Assembly: GCA_023078555.1 (NCBI GenBank)
Contig: CM041202.1
Location: 2,414,022 to 2,478,021, forward strand
Direction of reading: 5' to 3'
DNA length: 64,000 nt
From: Ulva prolifera
Lineage: Eukaryota > Chlorophyta > Ulvophyceae > Ulvales > Ulvaceae
Below, piece after piece: positions 12,000 to 25,374 of the stretch. Within the stretch, counting starts at the first letter, position 1. Each line of letters opens with the position of its first letter. The translations under genes were made by a program, and so were the position numbers. The notes beneath the pieces are model-generated. The model saw only the letters and a list, made by a program, of their open reading frames with translations. It searched no databases and was not told where the DNA came from.

Positions 12000-12235
12000 A
12001 CTTTGTGGTGTGTGGGCTGTGTGGGTGCACATGTGTGTGGGGCGGTGTGTGTCTGTTTGGGTGCGTGTGTGGGTGTGGGTGTGGGTGTGTAGCGGTCAGA
12101 GGTTCTGGGTGCGACGTCGCTGTCTGGGCGCGTGGTGGGTTATGTGTGTATTGCGTGGGTTTCTGGGTTTGTGCTCGCTCTGCTTGCTTCTTTCGCGATA
12201 CTGCCCGCCTCGCCGCATTTATCCTTGTAACACCC
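12000..12235 (+). mobile_element. CTTGTAA-family retroposon copy
   Basis: A G/T-rich body (GTGTGGGTGTG type) runs into the family 3' end CCGCATTTATCCTTGTAAC. The following sequence, about 12236-12345, resembles 1165-1300, so the element lies in an older repeat. The 5' boundary is approximate. Confidence 0.55.
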
Positions 12236-13153
12236 AGCACGCACTGGCTTGCTTCGCTTTATTTGCTGGCCATGGCCTTGGGTGTCTCCTGTGAGGAGTG
12301 CGGGCCTTGGCTCAGGCGTGCTGTGATGAGCTGATGACCCTGATCTGGAGCTACGCTGGCCTTCTATGCGGTGCTCCCTTCCTTTCCGACCCTGTCTTGC
12401 AAGACAAAATTGTGACACATGACCAGCATCCCCTGGCTCACCCGGAAGCACTCGCACTTCCAAGAAGAACCTGCAGCCACGGGCACCTCCATGGTACGTC
12501 AAGCCCGCCTTTGCCGGCAAGGGCAAAGGCGGCGAGGCAAGCAGCACCGCGGGACCAGGAAGCTTAAGCTTAACTGAAGAAATTTCGTAAGCAGCGTATG
12601 AACACCTTCACTGACCCACGCCACAGCCACCACAAGCAGCTCCCACAGCTCTCACGTGTATACAGCTCCCACGGTGTGGGCCGGCGGATGCACATGCGCA
12701 CAAACCCCAACGTGCACAAACAAACAACCATCCATACACAGCCCCGCGGCTTCGGCATGCTCCGGCCTAGGCATGCTGGGCGGTGACGGCGCTGCTGTGT
12801 TAATGCTGTGTCAATGTTGGTATGCCGCACTGGGGCGGCGCTGCTTCTGAGTCACAAGGATGAAGGCGGCAAGGCGGGCGTGTTTGTGAGTAGGTGTTGG
12901 TTGTGGGAGGAGCCGGGGGATTGGCCATGGGGCTCGGGGGAGCAGGGGCAGGTTGGGCCACCAAGGCCGCCGCCGCCAGCGGCCGCCGCCGCCAGCGCCC
13001 GTGGCAGCGGGGTCGTTCTGTGATTCAGCCCGGGCTGCGGATGCTTGGCGTGTGTGGTCTGGAGGATGTGCATGCGTCTTACAAGGGTCAAGGCGACAAG
13101 GCGGGCCGCACCGCGAAACCAGCAAGGCACCGTAAGAACACAATTGTTAACAT

Positions 13154-13180
13154 GGGGGGGGGGGGGGGGGGGGGGGGGGG
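13154..13180. repeat. poly(G) tract, 27 bases
   Basis: 27 consecutive G residues follow ACAATTGTTAACAT. Unlike the poly(C) tracts of genes D and E, I cannot tie this one to a splice site on either strand. Confidence 0.95.
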
Positions 13181-13192
13181 CGGGGGAGTTGA

Positions 13193-13489
13193 TGTGTGGG
13201 TGTGGGTGTGTGGGTGTGTGGGTGTGTTACAAGGACAAAGGCAGCAAGTCGGGCAGCACCGCGAAAGGAGCAAGCAGACGAAGCAAACACCAAGACACCC
13301 ACGAACATCTCACCCATCACCGGCGCAGCAAGCGACACAGATCCGCAGACCGCCAAGCACACACCCACACACCAGCACACACACGCACAGACCCACACAC
13401 CCACAAACCCAAACCCACACACGCGCACGCACAAACCCCCACGGCCGACACACGTGTGTGGGTGTGGGTGTGTGGGTGTGTGGGTGTGT
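13193..13489 (-). mobile_element. CTTGTAA-family retroposon with 35-bp target duplication
   Basis: Element body 13228-13454 (inverted) begins TACAAGGACAAAGG. It is flanked by identical 35-bp G/T-rich repeats, 13193-13227 and 13455-13489. A further copy abuts on the right. Because the target is a low-complexity GT tract, the true duplication may be shorter than 35 bp. Confidence 0.65.
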
Positions 13490-13683
13490 GTTACAAGGAC
13501 AAAGCAAGCGAGGCAGGTAGCACCGCAAGCAAGAACCAGGGGAAACGCACACCACGCAGCAAGCCACACGAAGCGCACACCAAAGCACCCACGCAACGGC
13601 AGCACCCGCGCCGGACACAGCGACACGGCCACACAACCACACACACGCCCATGCCCACACCGGTGTGTGGGTGTGTGTTACAA
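13490..13683 (-). mobile_element. CTTGTAA-family retroposon copy
   Basis: This inverted copy begins TTACAAGGACAAAGCAAGCG, nearly identical to the start of the copy at 32487. The sequence GGTGTGTGGGTGTGTGTTACAA occurs on both sides (about 13475 and 13662), a likely target duplication that merges with the element end. Confidence 0.6.
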
Positions 13684-14069
13684 AGGTGTGTTACAAAGGT
13701 GTGTGGGTGTGTGGGTGACTGGGTGACTGGGGGTGCGTGGGGGTGCACATCATGATGCGCGCGTTAGCAGCTGCCGTGAGGGGCGTGGCCGTGAGGGGCG
13801 TGGCCGTCTTGCTGTGCTCGCAAGCCGCGGTTGTTCTCAACATGGGTCGGCATATGCCATATGGCGTCCACTGTCGATGGTACCGGTGGAGTTGGTGTGC
13901 TTGTGCGTTGCGGGCCTCTCCGACTGTGCTCTTGTAACACAGGAACGAGCCCCGCCTAGGCTGAGCTTGTGCACGCGCACGGACGAGCAGCAGCCACGGA
14001 CATAGCCCCCTCACAGCCACAGCAGCCACGGACATAAGCACTGGCTGCACTGTGGGACGCAGCTCCTAG

Positions 14070-14640
14070 TCTGAAGCTGATCTCTGACTTGGAGGCTGAA
14101 GCTGACTGCAGGGTTTCGCATTGTGCGGATGCCTACAAACAGGCTGGTTTGCCCATGCAAGTGCGAACTCGTGCGTACTCACATCCTGGCAGTCTGAACA
14201 CCATTCAGTCATGTTCGCAATCTCTGGGACAGCATTCTGGCGAAGGTTGCCATATGTGCACTGGGTCTATGCTCATGACAGTTTCTACAGAAGAGTCGAT
14301 GTGTGGAGACAAGTACAGTAGAAGAAAATACAGTAGAAGAAGCGCTACCGAATCGCACTCATGCCCATGCCCATGCCCATGCGCATGACAGTCCTGCCAG
14401 CATGTGCACATCTGCACATTGTGAATAGAGCCTGCACTTTGTGAATCCTATGTGTGTACACTTGAGGACAGCCTGACGAGCTGCACATGGCAGGTCACAC
14501 CGATTAGCAGGTCCTCCTGCTCACTGCTCTGCCATAACTGACGGCATTTTCATGCATGGTGAGGAGTCGCATGCCTTCAAAATTGTAGCTACTGGTAGCC
14601 ACACTTCTGGTGCACGCTGGTGGATCCTCTGCTGTACAGC
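14070..14640. repeat. partner of the diverged repeat at 3001-3540
   Basis: It is collinear with 3001-3540 at moderate identity. It contains a short hexanucleotide run (CATGCC repeated) near 14360-14390 and a direct repeat AGTACAGTAGAAGAA near 14311-14341. No gene is supported from about 13700 to 15790 apart from this repeat. Confidence 0.5.
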
Positions 14641-15798
14641 TGTTGTAGACACATCCCCATGCTGACCGCTCTGCCATGGCATGACGGCTCAAAATGAGAT
14701 AGAGTGTTCTGTGAACAATGGTTTCAACATACGGACCTGCCAATTTGCACGAAACCAAGGCAGCCAACGTTACCGAGGCCCTGGAGTCTACCGTAGACTG
14801 ACCATGGACGGAAGAGTTAATATACTGTGTTTTCGTTTGCTCGTCTCTGAGTGATTAGCCATGGACGTACACGCGGACTTGAACGCCTTGGCTCCGGGAC
14901 ATCGATGTCGACCTCCAGTGGCCGTCCTCCCGTCCCGCGCAACATATATTTATATGCGCTTCTGACCAACAAATAGCCTCCCATTCAATGGCTGCTGTTT
15001 GTATGGCTGGCGCCACGTGGACATCGGACGCAGCCCGAAACAACACACTGGCGTCGGTGGTAATACCTGACGCTGTGATCCAGCCGTGTGGGCTGAGGTA
15101 AGCCTGAAAACACATATGCATAGATCTGTGCACAGCAACTGTCCTGAGGCAACCACCTGGAGACCTATCAAACACGCGGGGCCGCGGCCCGTCGGAGTTG
15201 GAGGAGGGCTCAGGTGCTCGGGTGTGAGCTGGGGGAGGGCTCACAGGAGGTACAGCCCGCCCGTGTGAACTATGCCATCAACTACGCCGGCCACAGTGAA
15301 GATGCTCATTTCGTACTCTACATGTGCCGGTACGTAGGGCTGACCGGAAGCCCTGATGGATGATGCTTTAGCAGGCCTTGCACATCAACCTTCAGCATAT
15401 CGCAAGCACAGGGCCATGTGTATGTCCTGCCAGTAGTCCTAAACGCTATGAATGCTGGTCAGCTCCCTAGGAGCTCTTACAGCCTTCACATACTCAAACC
15501 TGGCAGACCTGGCAGGCTCTATTGGAGTCAATGTGACATATTCATCGTGCGCCAGTTCTCATCTCTTACATGCTTTCCTGTGACCACTCAACAGCTCACT
15601 GTGTGTGCCGGCGGCATATATTGAAAATGGCATATATTAAAAATGGCGAAGTCGGAGAGGCAGGTTGCACCATAGGATGCGCACGCGATACAAACAGGAG
15701 CATGGTCACCACCCACCGCCTCACTGTGGTACAAGGATGACGCCGGCAAGGCGGACAGCAAGCAGACCAAGCGCACACCCAATTTCCCACGCACGCCA

Positions 15799-16024
15799 CA
15801 CAACCCATCACATTGTGCGTGCGTGTGTGGGTTTGGGTTTGTGGGTGTGTGGGTGTGTGCTTGGCGGTCTACGGATCTGTGTCTTTTGCTGCGCCGGTGC
15901 TGGGTTTTTTTTTGGGCGTGGTGGGTGTCGCGTGGTGGGTGTCTGTATGTTTGCTTCGTTTGTTTGCTTCTTTCGCGGTGCTGCCCGCCTTGCTGCCTTT
16001 GTCCTTGTAGCACAACCCATCACA
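15799..16024 (+). mobile_element. CTTGTAA-family retroposon with 14-bp target duplication
   Basis: Element 15813-16010 ends GCTGCCTTTGTCCTTGTAG. It is flanked by the identical 14-mer CACAACCCATCACA at 15799-15812 and 16011-16024. At 198 bp it is intermediate in length between the 34-bp copy near 1 kb and the roughly 590-bp copy at 42 kb, as expected for variable 5' truncation. Confidence 0.85.
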
Positions 16025-16262
16025 CACAGAGAGCCCGTCACGCCCTCAGCAAACGACACAGATCCGCAGACCGCCGAGCACATACCCACACACACGCTCA
16101 CACACAGACCCAACGGCCCACAAACAACAACACAGCATCCAACACCTCAACGTCTGTCGCCGTGCGACAGGGCTGCGCCCAACACACTGCTGCCCAAGGC
16201 CGGCTATCCCGGCCGCCCGATTGCCGGGGGCCGCCCCAGCCCCAAACCCAACCCATCACTGT

Positions 16263-17040
16263 GCTACAAGGACACAGCCACAGAGGCAGGTCATACCGCA
16301 GGTGACACACACCCACACACCGGCGCAAGCACCAGCACGCAGCACAGACCAGCACACCCATACCGCAGCACACGCCAGCACCCTCCCACGACAACAGCCA
16401 CTGGCTCACTGTGCTACAACGACACAGTCGGAGTGGCCGGTAGCGCCGCCACGGCGACGATCAAGCACACCCCCGCATGCCCGTCAGGAGATTGTCACCC
16501 ACGCCAAACCCACCCGAACACAGCGCCCGATCACAGCATGCACCCGTACACAGCGCCCAGCCACAGCACGACAGAAACCTACCGAACACGCACCCACATA
16601 CCCCCACACCACACCCACGCTCCCGCCCCCCCCCCCCCCCCCCCCCCCCCCCCGCTCCAGCCCCAACACACGCAGCCCCGCGCCTGCACGCACTACAACC
16701 CCGCCGCTTGCGCGGCCGCGGCGGTCCAGACTGGCAGCCTGGCCATCGCCGGCCCCACGTGCAAGCCCCCCCCCCCCCCCCCCCTCCTTCCGCAGCCGTC
16801 TCCGGAGGATCCTCCTCCACTCCTGCGTCCAATCGGATCAGCTCCGAGCGGCAGAGCAACACGGCAGCGCCTTCATCCGCCCGCCGGCCAAGGCCAATGC
16901 ACGCCACGGCACACATGTCTCCCGCGCGGCGGCCGGCACAGCACCTGCGTCTGCAGCCGACGGCCTGTGTGCGAGGGAGAGGCGGGGGGTGCGGCGGCCG
17001 GCTCGCCGCCCAGGCCGGATGGCCAGTGAGCGGCGAGAGG
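16263..17040 (-). mobile_element. two adjacent inverted CTTGTAA-family copies
   Basis: Family 3' ends appear inverted near 16263 (GCTACAAGGACACAG) and 16413 (GCTACAACGACACAG). The second copy extends to about 17040 and aligns with 1517-2200. It contains poly(C) tracts at 16626-16653 (28 C) and 16766-16784 (19 C). Boundaries between copies are approximate. Confidence 0.55.
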
Positions 17041-17436
17041 TCATCGCATGCATATGGGACCCCAAGTCCTGTCTGGCTCTCTGTGTGTGGAGCGTATGGC
17101 TTCGGTGCCTACACAGTGCTGGTAGCCAGGCAATTTGAGATTCCCGAACAGGAAGCCAGCACGAGTTGCCGTTAGAGCATAGCACGTGGTACCACGTCAC
17201 GGTGGTACCGCAGGATGACCAGGCAGCCTGTGTTCTCGATCGAGCCGCGTGGACGGCTGCACGCGATGTGATATCAGGGATATCAGCCCACACCACAACT
17301 ACTGGTGTACGACATATAGTGCATCATTGGTGGGGGGGAGGAAACGCGTTTGAAATGTGTTCAGTCTGCAGGCCTATGGACCTGCCATCAGCACGTAGGG
17401 GTCCGCGGAGTACACTGTGGCTACAGTGACGCCGTG

Positions 17437-17525
17437 TATAGTAAATCTAGATTTTACTGAGCCGTATCCTGAAGGGGACATTGACAACTCCGAGTTGGCG
17501 GGACCACATGTGCCGAAGGGGTAAA
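17437..17525 (+). repeat. dispersed repeat, core GGACATTGACAACTCCG
   Basis: This copy includes TAAATCT...TTTACTGAGCC, the GGACATTGACAACTCCG core and GGGACCACATGTGCCG. Related copies lie at 22788-22850 (+), 30465-30545 (-), 33390-33480 (-) and, weakly, 10090-10140 (-). It is short and dispersed, and some copies lie in introns, so a MITE or SINE fragment is likely. Confidence 0.6.
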
Positions 17526-20500
17526 CCACCTGGAAACCCCTCAGACAACCGTACGGGCCTCCTCTGGTGCTAAGCGAGGTGGTCACGCACGGCCGTATCG
17601 ATTCCCCAACTTTGAAAGCGCACGCAGACTCGAACCCACAACCTCCTGAGAAGGCGTGGGTACTACCTAGTAGCGTTTACAGTGTGTGGTGGTCCACATG
17701 TACAGATCCGAGCCAACGTGTGTTTGATTACATGGACAACGGCATTACTGCAGGGGCGGGCAGCACCTTAGCCACTATGCATGCGCACCTGGCCGCAACG
17801 CATGGCAAGGCGTGGGCCGTCATTCATCTCACTCAGTACTGCATGTCATGACCGAGTAACATGCACCCCCCATCTGTACGCATTCACAAGCTGCAGCTCA
17901 AGCTGCAGCTCAAGCACCGGCAGGCACATGCATGCAGCACCACAGGCAGGCCGGCTCCGGGGCCCGGGAGGCCACCATGCATATGTTTCCATGGCGGGTC
18001 ACCGGTTGTGGTAGTGGTGTTCTTGCAATTGCAGTTCATTTGCATTTGCAAATGATACAGTGTGTCATTGTGGTGCGGCCAGACCCGCGATTCATTGGAT
18101 ATATATCCGGAGGCAGGTGCCGCGGATCCGCGGAAGGGTGATCACCGGCATCCTGAGGCCTACTAGTAGGGGCTCAGTTGCAAGGCATACATAGCTCGAC
18201 AATTTATGTGTATATATATACACATATATACTATATATATATATATACTATATATATACTATAGTATATATACCAGCAGCTAGATACACACGGGTAAGAA
18301 GCAACAGTGCACCATGGTGAACTGGACAGTCGCAGCGTGCAGTGCTGCAGCCCATGGCCATGGGTATATATATACGTAGCTGTGATCACTGGCATGAGCA
18401 TTGCCATTGCCATTGTGGCCTAGAGCCACGCCACCATGGCCGTGCTGATGCTCCGCGGAAACTTGGGGTGCCTCCGACCAGGGGCGTCCCAGCGCGCAGT
18501 CGTTGGTCGCGGTGTTCACGGCGGTTGCCGAATGCCATCGCACCTCGCCACTTCAGGACCTGACCTGCCACGTGTACAGGCACCACAACCAAGTCGGAGC
18601 GCTGCGCAGCTGCCAGTGCGCGCGCATGATGTAACACATCGAAGCATAATTGTGAACTGATATTGTCACATCATTCACGTTACCAACTCTGGCCCCATCA
18701 CAGCGCACTGCCGGCGCCTCTCCGACTTTGCGTCGATGCGAGAAGCACCGGCATTGCCAGTGAGATCGCATTGGGGTCCCAGCCGCCGTCAGGATCCTGC
18801 AGAACTTGCCCGATCGCGTCTCGAATGTGGCCGCAGCGCCATGCGTTACAGGTCAGTGTACAGCCGCGGGCATCAGCAAAGCTAATACAAGGGTCTTTCA
18901 CGAAGCGGCCTAGCCACAAAAATGTGGTTCGCACTACGAGCAGCGCGCGCATGCATGTTCGACGTGTGTTCCCTTCGGAGGGGCTGTGCACATGTAGCTG
19001 ACGCACGCGTGCAGCTCGAGTGAAACATGGTGTGCAGGGCGAGTGAACTCGCGTTATTTTTCTGTAACACGTTTGAGCTCGATGCGAGGTCCGCGAGCTC
19101 ACGTCGCCGCGGGCGCCCGATCGCGACGTATAACGCTAGCCCCGTGCGTCGTACCACCCTAAGTACCGATCGGCTCTAGTTCCTAGGATGCGACCTTGGA
19201 ATGTGCCCCCGGAGCCTGGGATCCTCATTCCGAGCGTCGTGCTCGCACCACATGTGGAGATGCGGTAAGACGCGGTTCAAGAAGACCTGCTACACATCGA
19301 CCATGAATTGCTCTTCATAATGGTGGTGTGTGAGTATCGTGATTGTGTCGGTCGATCATGACGCTGGCGCATGAACGCCTGCAGGTCCTGCCGGGGTAGG
19401 CAGGGGCCAGCTGATCACTAGTGATCGCATGCATGGGCTCGCGGGCGCGCGTGGCCGTGTGCACTGTCGCAGTGTGAACTGGCGCCATGGGCCCAGCTGG
19501 GGTCCGTGGATCCCAGCAGCCGCAGTGCGGAGCAGCTGTTTGGACTCCGGCGCCGGCTGGCGAGTCCGCTCTGGGTTGCGGCATGCCGCAGCGCTACATG
19601 CTAGCACTGTCCATCGGCGGTCATTACGTTCACCTTAAGCTAGGTATGAGCGCCTCGATCATGATGCAAGGTCGAGGCCCACGCTGCGGGGCCAAGGCTG
19701 CGCATAGCGGATCCGGACTGCGGCTCGCGGCCCGGGTCGCGGGGTACATGTGCACGGAATACAAGCAGCTGCCACGTGGCAATTGAGGTTCAGTGTTTAC
19801 TTTATCCCGTTCACTCTTTTGTAAACAGGGGCTAATGGTGCACGCGATTGTACACGTCGGCTCGCACGCGCGTGTACCTTGCCGTGGTCAGTCCATGTCA
19901 CACTACGGTAGTCCTCCATAGCATGGCCGGCCGGCACAATTGTGCTTAAGCAGCTCTGCTGCGGGGTCGGGACTCGCGGCTCGAGCTCGAGGATTCGCCT
20001 GCAGCTGCTCCCTCGAGGCGATCGCAGCTTCCATGTCGCAATATGGCGATATCATTCAAGCGTGCAGACCAGCCTTGCATGTCAACACAACACAAGCTGT
20101 CTACATAAGCATAGACGCCGAGTCCGATCCGCCCTCAGCGGAGGAATGTGACCAGCATTGCAATGCATGGGCACGACGTCGACGGCCCAGCTGTGAACTC
20201 GAGGAGTGCGAATTTTGGCCACGCGTGCACCTGGGGTGAGCATGGGCTCGTGCGACGGAACAAAGTTCCTTCAGTATGTCGCGATATCTCGAGCCAATCT
20301 TAGAATCGTCGACAGTCTGTTAGGGCGGCATGCGCACCAGCATGATCGAAACCGTGCACCATGGCTATCGGGTACTACAATTTCTGCTGTCCATGCACCG
20401 CAATTGCGCCGCTGCTTGCGACTCAAACCTCAGCGGGCTCCTGCAACTTCGAAATCTGTCCGCCACTGGCTCCTTTTAGGCAGCGAGCACAGCGCTTGGA

Positions 20501-21596
20501 TTCACATCGAGGGTTGCGACGCCAGACTATACCGCGCGAACGATACTTCACATCTGCTGTAGTCCGCGGATACGCTTGAGCAGAACCTCAGACACCAAGA
20601 CGTCCCCAGCTGTCGGCGCGCTTTCATTTTCATTCGATCGGTGCGCCCTCTTCCGGCCATATGCATCTCGGAAAGCTAGCACTTCCCGGGCACGGGCTCA
20701 TGAGCCATGGTGTGAGACATGCCCTGCAATGGTCGAGATCTGTTGCAAGTCAGCGTGGTCTTGCTGGTGGTGGCGAGATAGTGGCGTGCTATTCCAGTTG
20801 CAGGCGCGATGTACGAACGATGTCGCATCTGAGATATGCAGTCGTGACCGCAACACGGAAGCTGGGTTCCACCGCCAGCGGCATCTCACCGCGAGCGCCG
20901 CTGCGTCTAGCTGTGTGCATGCATCCAAGATGAGCACACGGCTTTACGTACGTTTGACCGTCGCGGATATTGGGAGAGTTCCAGGCCGAGGCGTGTGCTG
21001 ATTCCGCAGCGCACTTAATCAAGTGACGTCACGAGGATCGATCCATGATAGTGTATATGTTGCTGTTATTTCGGATGAGATTCTTTCTGTGGTGTTCGTC
21101 TTCTCCCGTTTAGTCTTTTGTAACCATCCTCGTGACCAGCTAGCGCTAGCGCTGTGGTCCCGTGGTTGGGATCCCGGTAGTGCTCGGCGCTGGCGCATGT
21201 GTAGCTCGGATCGCTTAAAGCTTGACTGCAGCTACACGTCCGATCAAAATCGTGGAGCTTTTGCATGCGAATCTTGACGAGGATCGCTGTGTGAACTCGA
21301 ATTCAGCCTGCGATGTCTGAAGCTTCGTCAACGTTCCATCTTACGAGCCTCTTGACCAGCGCCATCAGCGGATCTCGCACACCTATGAACATAGATAGAT
21401 CCTTCAGCTTCACGTCCTGCTTCTGCGGATCTTGTCCAACGCAGCCGTGGACGTGGGCGAGTACACAGCGACGCAGCTGGCAACCCGCCATCGCTTGTAC
21501 AACGGATCGTCAACACAACCTATGGCAGATTTGAAATGACCAAGATTGTAGACGATTGACAAAGCAGGAGCTGCTGCAGGTGTCCGCCACAGCAAA
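17526..21596. other. no supported gene
   Basis: I found no paralogue, domain or splice pattern here. On the minus strand at about 17615-17670 there is a tRNA T-arm/B-box-like string (GGGTTCGAGTC) without a foldable tRNA around it. 18210-18275 is an AT microsatellite with palindromic ATATAT blocks. From about 18690 to 21530 the composition changes: many CGATCG, CTCGAG and GCGC words and few CA/TG runs. This could be an unrecognised element or a different isochore. Confidence 0.4.
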
Positions 21597-23335
21597 ATGG
21601 GAGGCTTGAAGAGAGCAGCCATGTTGCCGGCAATCGCCGCGGCCACGCTGCTGACCGGAACCGCTGCCCGTACGATTTCTCCTGTTGGCATGGCTTGTGA
21701 GGCTGTGTCGATTCTGACAGTCCGCGCGGCACCAGGCAGCCAAACGCTTGACTCCGAGAAGCCTGGAGTCGGCAGGGACCCGGAGTGTTTCGCGACGCCT
21801 GCTTGCCGCGCGCCGCCGTGGATGTCCACATTCCATTCACCGAACATTGATGCCAACACAGTGAAATGCCGTTACTTGCTGATGACGCATGGGCGTAGTC
21901 AGCTCCCGGTGGTGTGGGCGAGGACATGGAATTCACTCGGTCTGTGTTGTTCAAAGTGAACACAGTGGCACATCAGGGCATAGCAGCTGCGTGCACTTCT
22001 GCAGCCGGTGATTGCATTCCTGCATGGCGCAGTTTCTTCGCAATTTCGGGTCCGCTGTCTAGTGCACTAGTACATGTGTCCACGCCTGCATGTGTGCACA
22101 GCAGGACCCTAGGCTGCTCCACCTGCAGACAATGCGAGTCACAAGGAAGGAGCCACAAGGAAGGAGCGCAGCTTGTACTACAGCTCATGGGTTGTACACA
22201 ACGTGCAACACATGGCATCTTGTCCACAATCCCCCACGGCTCGAACTCCTGCCTGTACACTGACTGTACAAGCCGTCAGCGGTTCAGATCTGGTTCTGCA
22301 GCTCACAGTGGCCCAGTGCCAGCCCACCTGCCCCTCTGGCATTGTCCTAGTAACACACTGTGAGTGACTCTCAGAGCCACCCACACTGACAACCTCAAGC
22401 CAAAGGAGCACCTCTGCACAAGTGGCTCTTACCAGTGTGGCTGTTGCCTGCACTGTCACCTGTGGCTCTGTGGATAGAGCTGAGCGAGAATGTGTGGGGA
22501 TCATGTGTGGGTATCGTGTAGTATGTGGGGGGATAGTTGGCATCCCACTGCCAAGGTTTCCGTTTTCCACCTGCTGTGCACAAGCAAGAGCAGCACAGGC
22601 TACACATGCTAGCACAGTGAATGCCTCACACCCCCCCCAGGAAGCTCCTTGCCGTTCAGATTCCTGGCAGCCAGGGACCCAGCAAGGGATCATGGTGTGT
22701 GGGCAGCCTGGCATGCAACCTGGCTCTCACCCTCCCCCACTTGGAAAGATATCTTTTCTCATGTGCCCCCCCACCCGCACTGTGTAGAAGTAAAGTAAAT
22801 CTGAATTTACTGAGCAGTCTCCTGTCGGACATTGACGACTCCGAAAGTGTCATGCAGAGGACTCAATCACGCGGTGCGCCATTAACCTCTCCAGTGGCGG
22901 CGGCGGCCTCTCCGAGTCCCTCTCCGCATCCGTCAATGCCAGTGCGCCCCACATGCATCCTCGAGCTCACCATGCATGCATGCCATGTCTGATCATGCCT
23001 ACATGCCTCGATGAATCCTCAATGCCAAGCTCTCTCCCCCCTGAAGCTCTCTCCCCCCCCCATCACATGAGTTGGAATTGCTCTGCATGCCTCCAATGAC
23101 CCGCCCAAGCTCCCCATGCATGCCTTGATTCGGTCAATCGCCCTCGCCAACTGCTGCGAAGTGGCCCTGGTATCCGCATTCCCGCCGCCGATACAACTGC
23201 CTGTGTTGTGGTACGGCTCGCGTGTGCCAAATGCATGCCCCAGAGCTTCAGGGTACACCCTGCTGTGTCCCGAATCCTGTTCTTGTGCTGCCAACTATCT
23301 ATACATCTGTTGATGGGAGAACCTGTGTAAGTCCC

Positions 23336-23369
<34 letters not shown>

Positions 23370-25335
23370 AGCGCCGCTGTGTGCTGTGGCCCTGACGCGC
23401 ATGCTGGTGTGCTGCAGCTGCCGAAGCCACTGCCGCAATCGCGTGCGGCAGCAACGCGACGGGCATCGCGGTGGACACCGAGTCGACCGCAGAGGCGGTT
23501 GCGTTTGCCGCGGCCGCCGCCGTGGCCAACCTCTCCGTCGGCTGCTTCACCAGTGCGCCCCCACCCCACCCCCCGAACAGCTGAATCTGACTTTGTTTGT
23601 TTATTCCGTGATGCCATGACCCCGGCCCCTGCAGGTCAGACGTGCATGCCGTGCGCAAGTGCTCACCTGCGCGGGTGATGTATGTCTCTGTACCTGCCCA
23701 TGGCCACGTAGCCGCCTCACAAACAAACGCTACGTGCTCCCGTGCGATTGGAGGGGTCAATCTCGGCCTCAGCATATGGTTGAGAAAACCCAGATCCACT
23801 TGACTACACGCTAGGAAGTGCAGCACACTCGGAACAGTGTTGTGCGAGCTCCGCATGCCTGTAGTACATTCACTGGCAGCAAGCCAACGGCATGCATGAT
23901 CACGGCGCGTGCGCAGGTGGGGCATCGCAGTTCACGGTGGACGGCCGCTCGGTCGCGTCGGCGCAGGCGCGAGCCTACGCCGAGGCGTTTGCGTCGGCGG
24001 CGGCGTCGGCGGAGGTGTGCGCGGCCGCCAACTGCTCCGCCGCCGCCTCCTTCGTTGGCTCCGCCTTTGCGGACGTCTTCGTCGAGGCCGTCGCGGTCGC
24101 CGAGGTGTCACTGGACTCGTCGTCGCCGCTGCGTACCGTCGAGATCTTCGCGCAGGATGTGCAGAATCAGACCGCGGTCGCCTTTGCACAGGTATTGATT
24201 CCCCCGCCTCCCCACCCCCTTTGTTGCATGGTGGTGTTAACAGGGGGATGAATAGACTGGGCTGGACATGAGGTGCACTTGTGTAACATATGAACTCCGC
24301 GCTGTCTCTCCCTCTCTCAGTTGTGCTCCAAAGCCAGGGGGGAGGCTGGCAACAGGTGCAATGCGCAACACCACAGCTGCTACACATCCTTCAATGATGC
24401 TTCCACGTTCCCACGTACATATCATTTCTTCACCATAATCTCTGTTTACACATATATACACATATTCTCTCCGTCGGGAGACAAATGAGATGTGCCTGTG
24501 TGTCACCACATGTGCACTTTACCTGTGGTCAGATTGGTGATTTCGTTTGAGCGCGTTGACAACATGTTCCTATCACTGAATGCTTCAAACGGATACTAAG
24601 GCTGTGAGGGCGTGTGCAGGCGATCGCGACGGCGCAGGCGAGCGTGGACGACGGCTGCAACCTCGAGCTGCTCGGCATCGTCCAGGCCGGCAACGACTCC
24701 TCCTTCTGCAATGTCCTCGCCGCGACTGTCGACAACAGCACGGCCACCAACGCCACCGTCGACCTCATCTCCGAAGTCGTCGCAGTCACAGGCTGCTTCG
24801 GCAACGTCTCCAACGTCACCAATGTCACCGGTCAGGTGTGCCCTGCTCTGCGCCGCAGCCCTAGGCCTGCCGCTCCTGCATTCTTGCTGCTACTGTGAGA
24901 GTGGTGGTATACAATGATTTTCAGTCCCGACACCCCCCCAGGCATGTCAGTTGTCGAGGGGCCAGAGAACTTTTCCGAATTGGAACGCGTGCCAGTGCAC
25001 GAAAATGCACAAGGATGTCGACGACGCCGTCGTCCAACAACTATCAGCTCAACACCATGGTCACTGTCAATGCACCGGCCGCGTATGACGCCCTCTCCTT
25101 GTCATGCCACTTCGTGAGGCTAGAATCCGACTGCGGGCCTGGGATTTTACGGCGATTTGATCGGCACAGCCAGACCATTATCATGAGGTACTGTGACTTA
25201 CAATACTGCTCTGTGTACAGGCTCTTGCGTCGGCAGTGGCTGATGTGATTGCTGGCGTTGCGTCCTTCTGCGACTCAACCGGCAACAGCAGCATCTGCTT
25301 TGCCACAGAAGCCAACATCTCAGCCATCGTCGAGG

Positions 25336-25374
<39 letters not shown>

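Noticed and set aside
13193..13720. GTGTGGGTGTG tracts as telomeric repeats
   Set aside because: The pattern is irregular, occurs within retroposon bodies and their target duplications, and does not match the green-plant TTTAGGG type.
17615..17670. tRNA-like T arm on the minus strand (GGGTTCGAGTC)
   Set aside because: The T stem does not pair well and no acceptor or D arm fits; at most an old SINE fragment.
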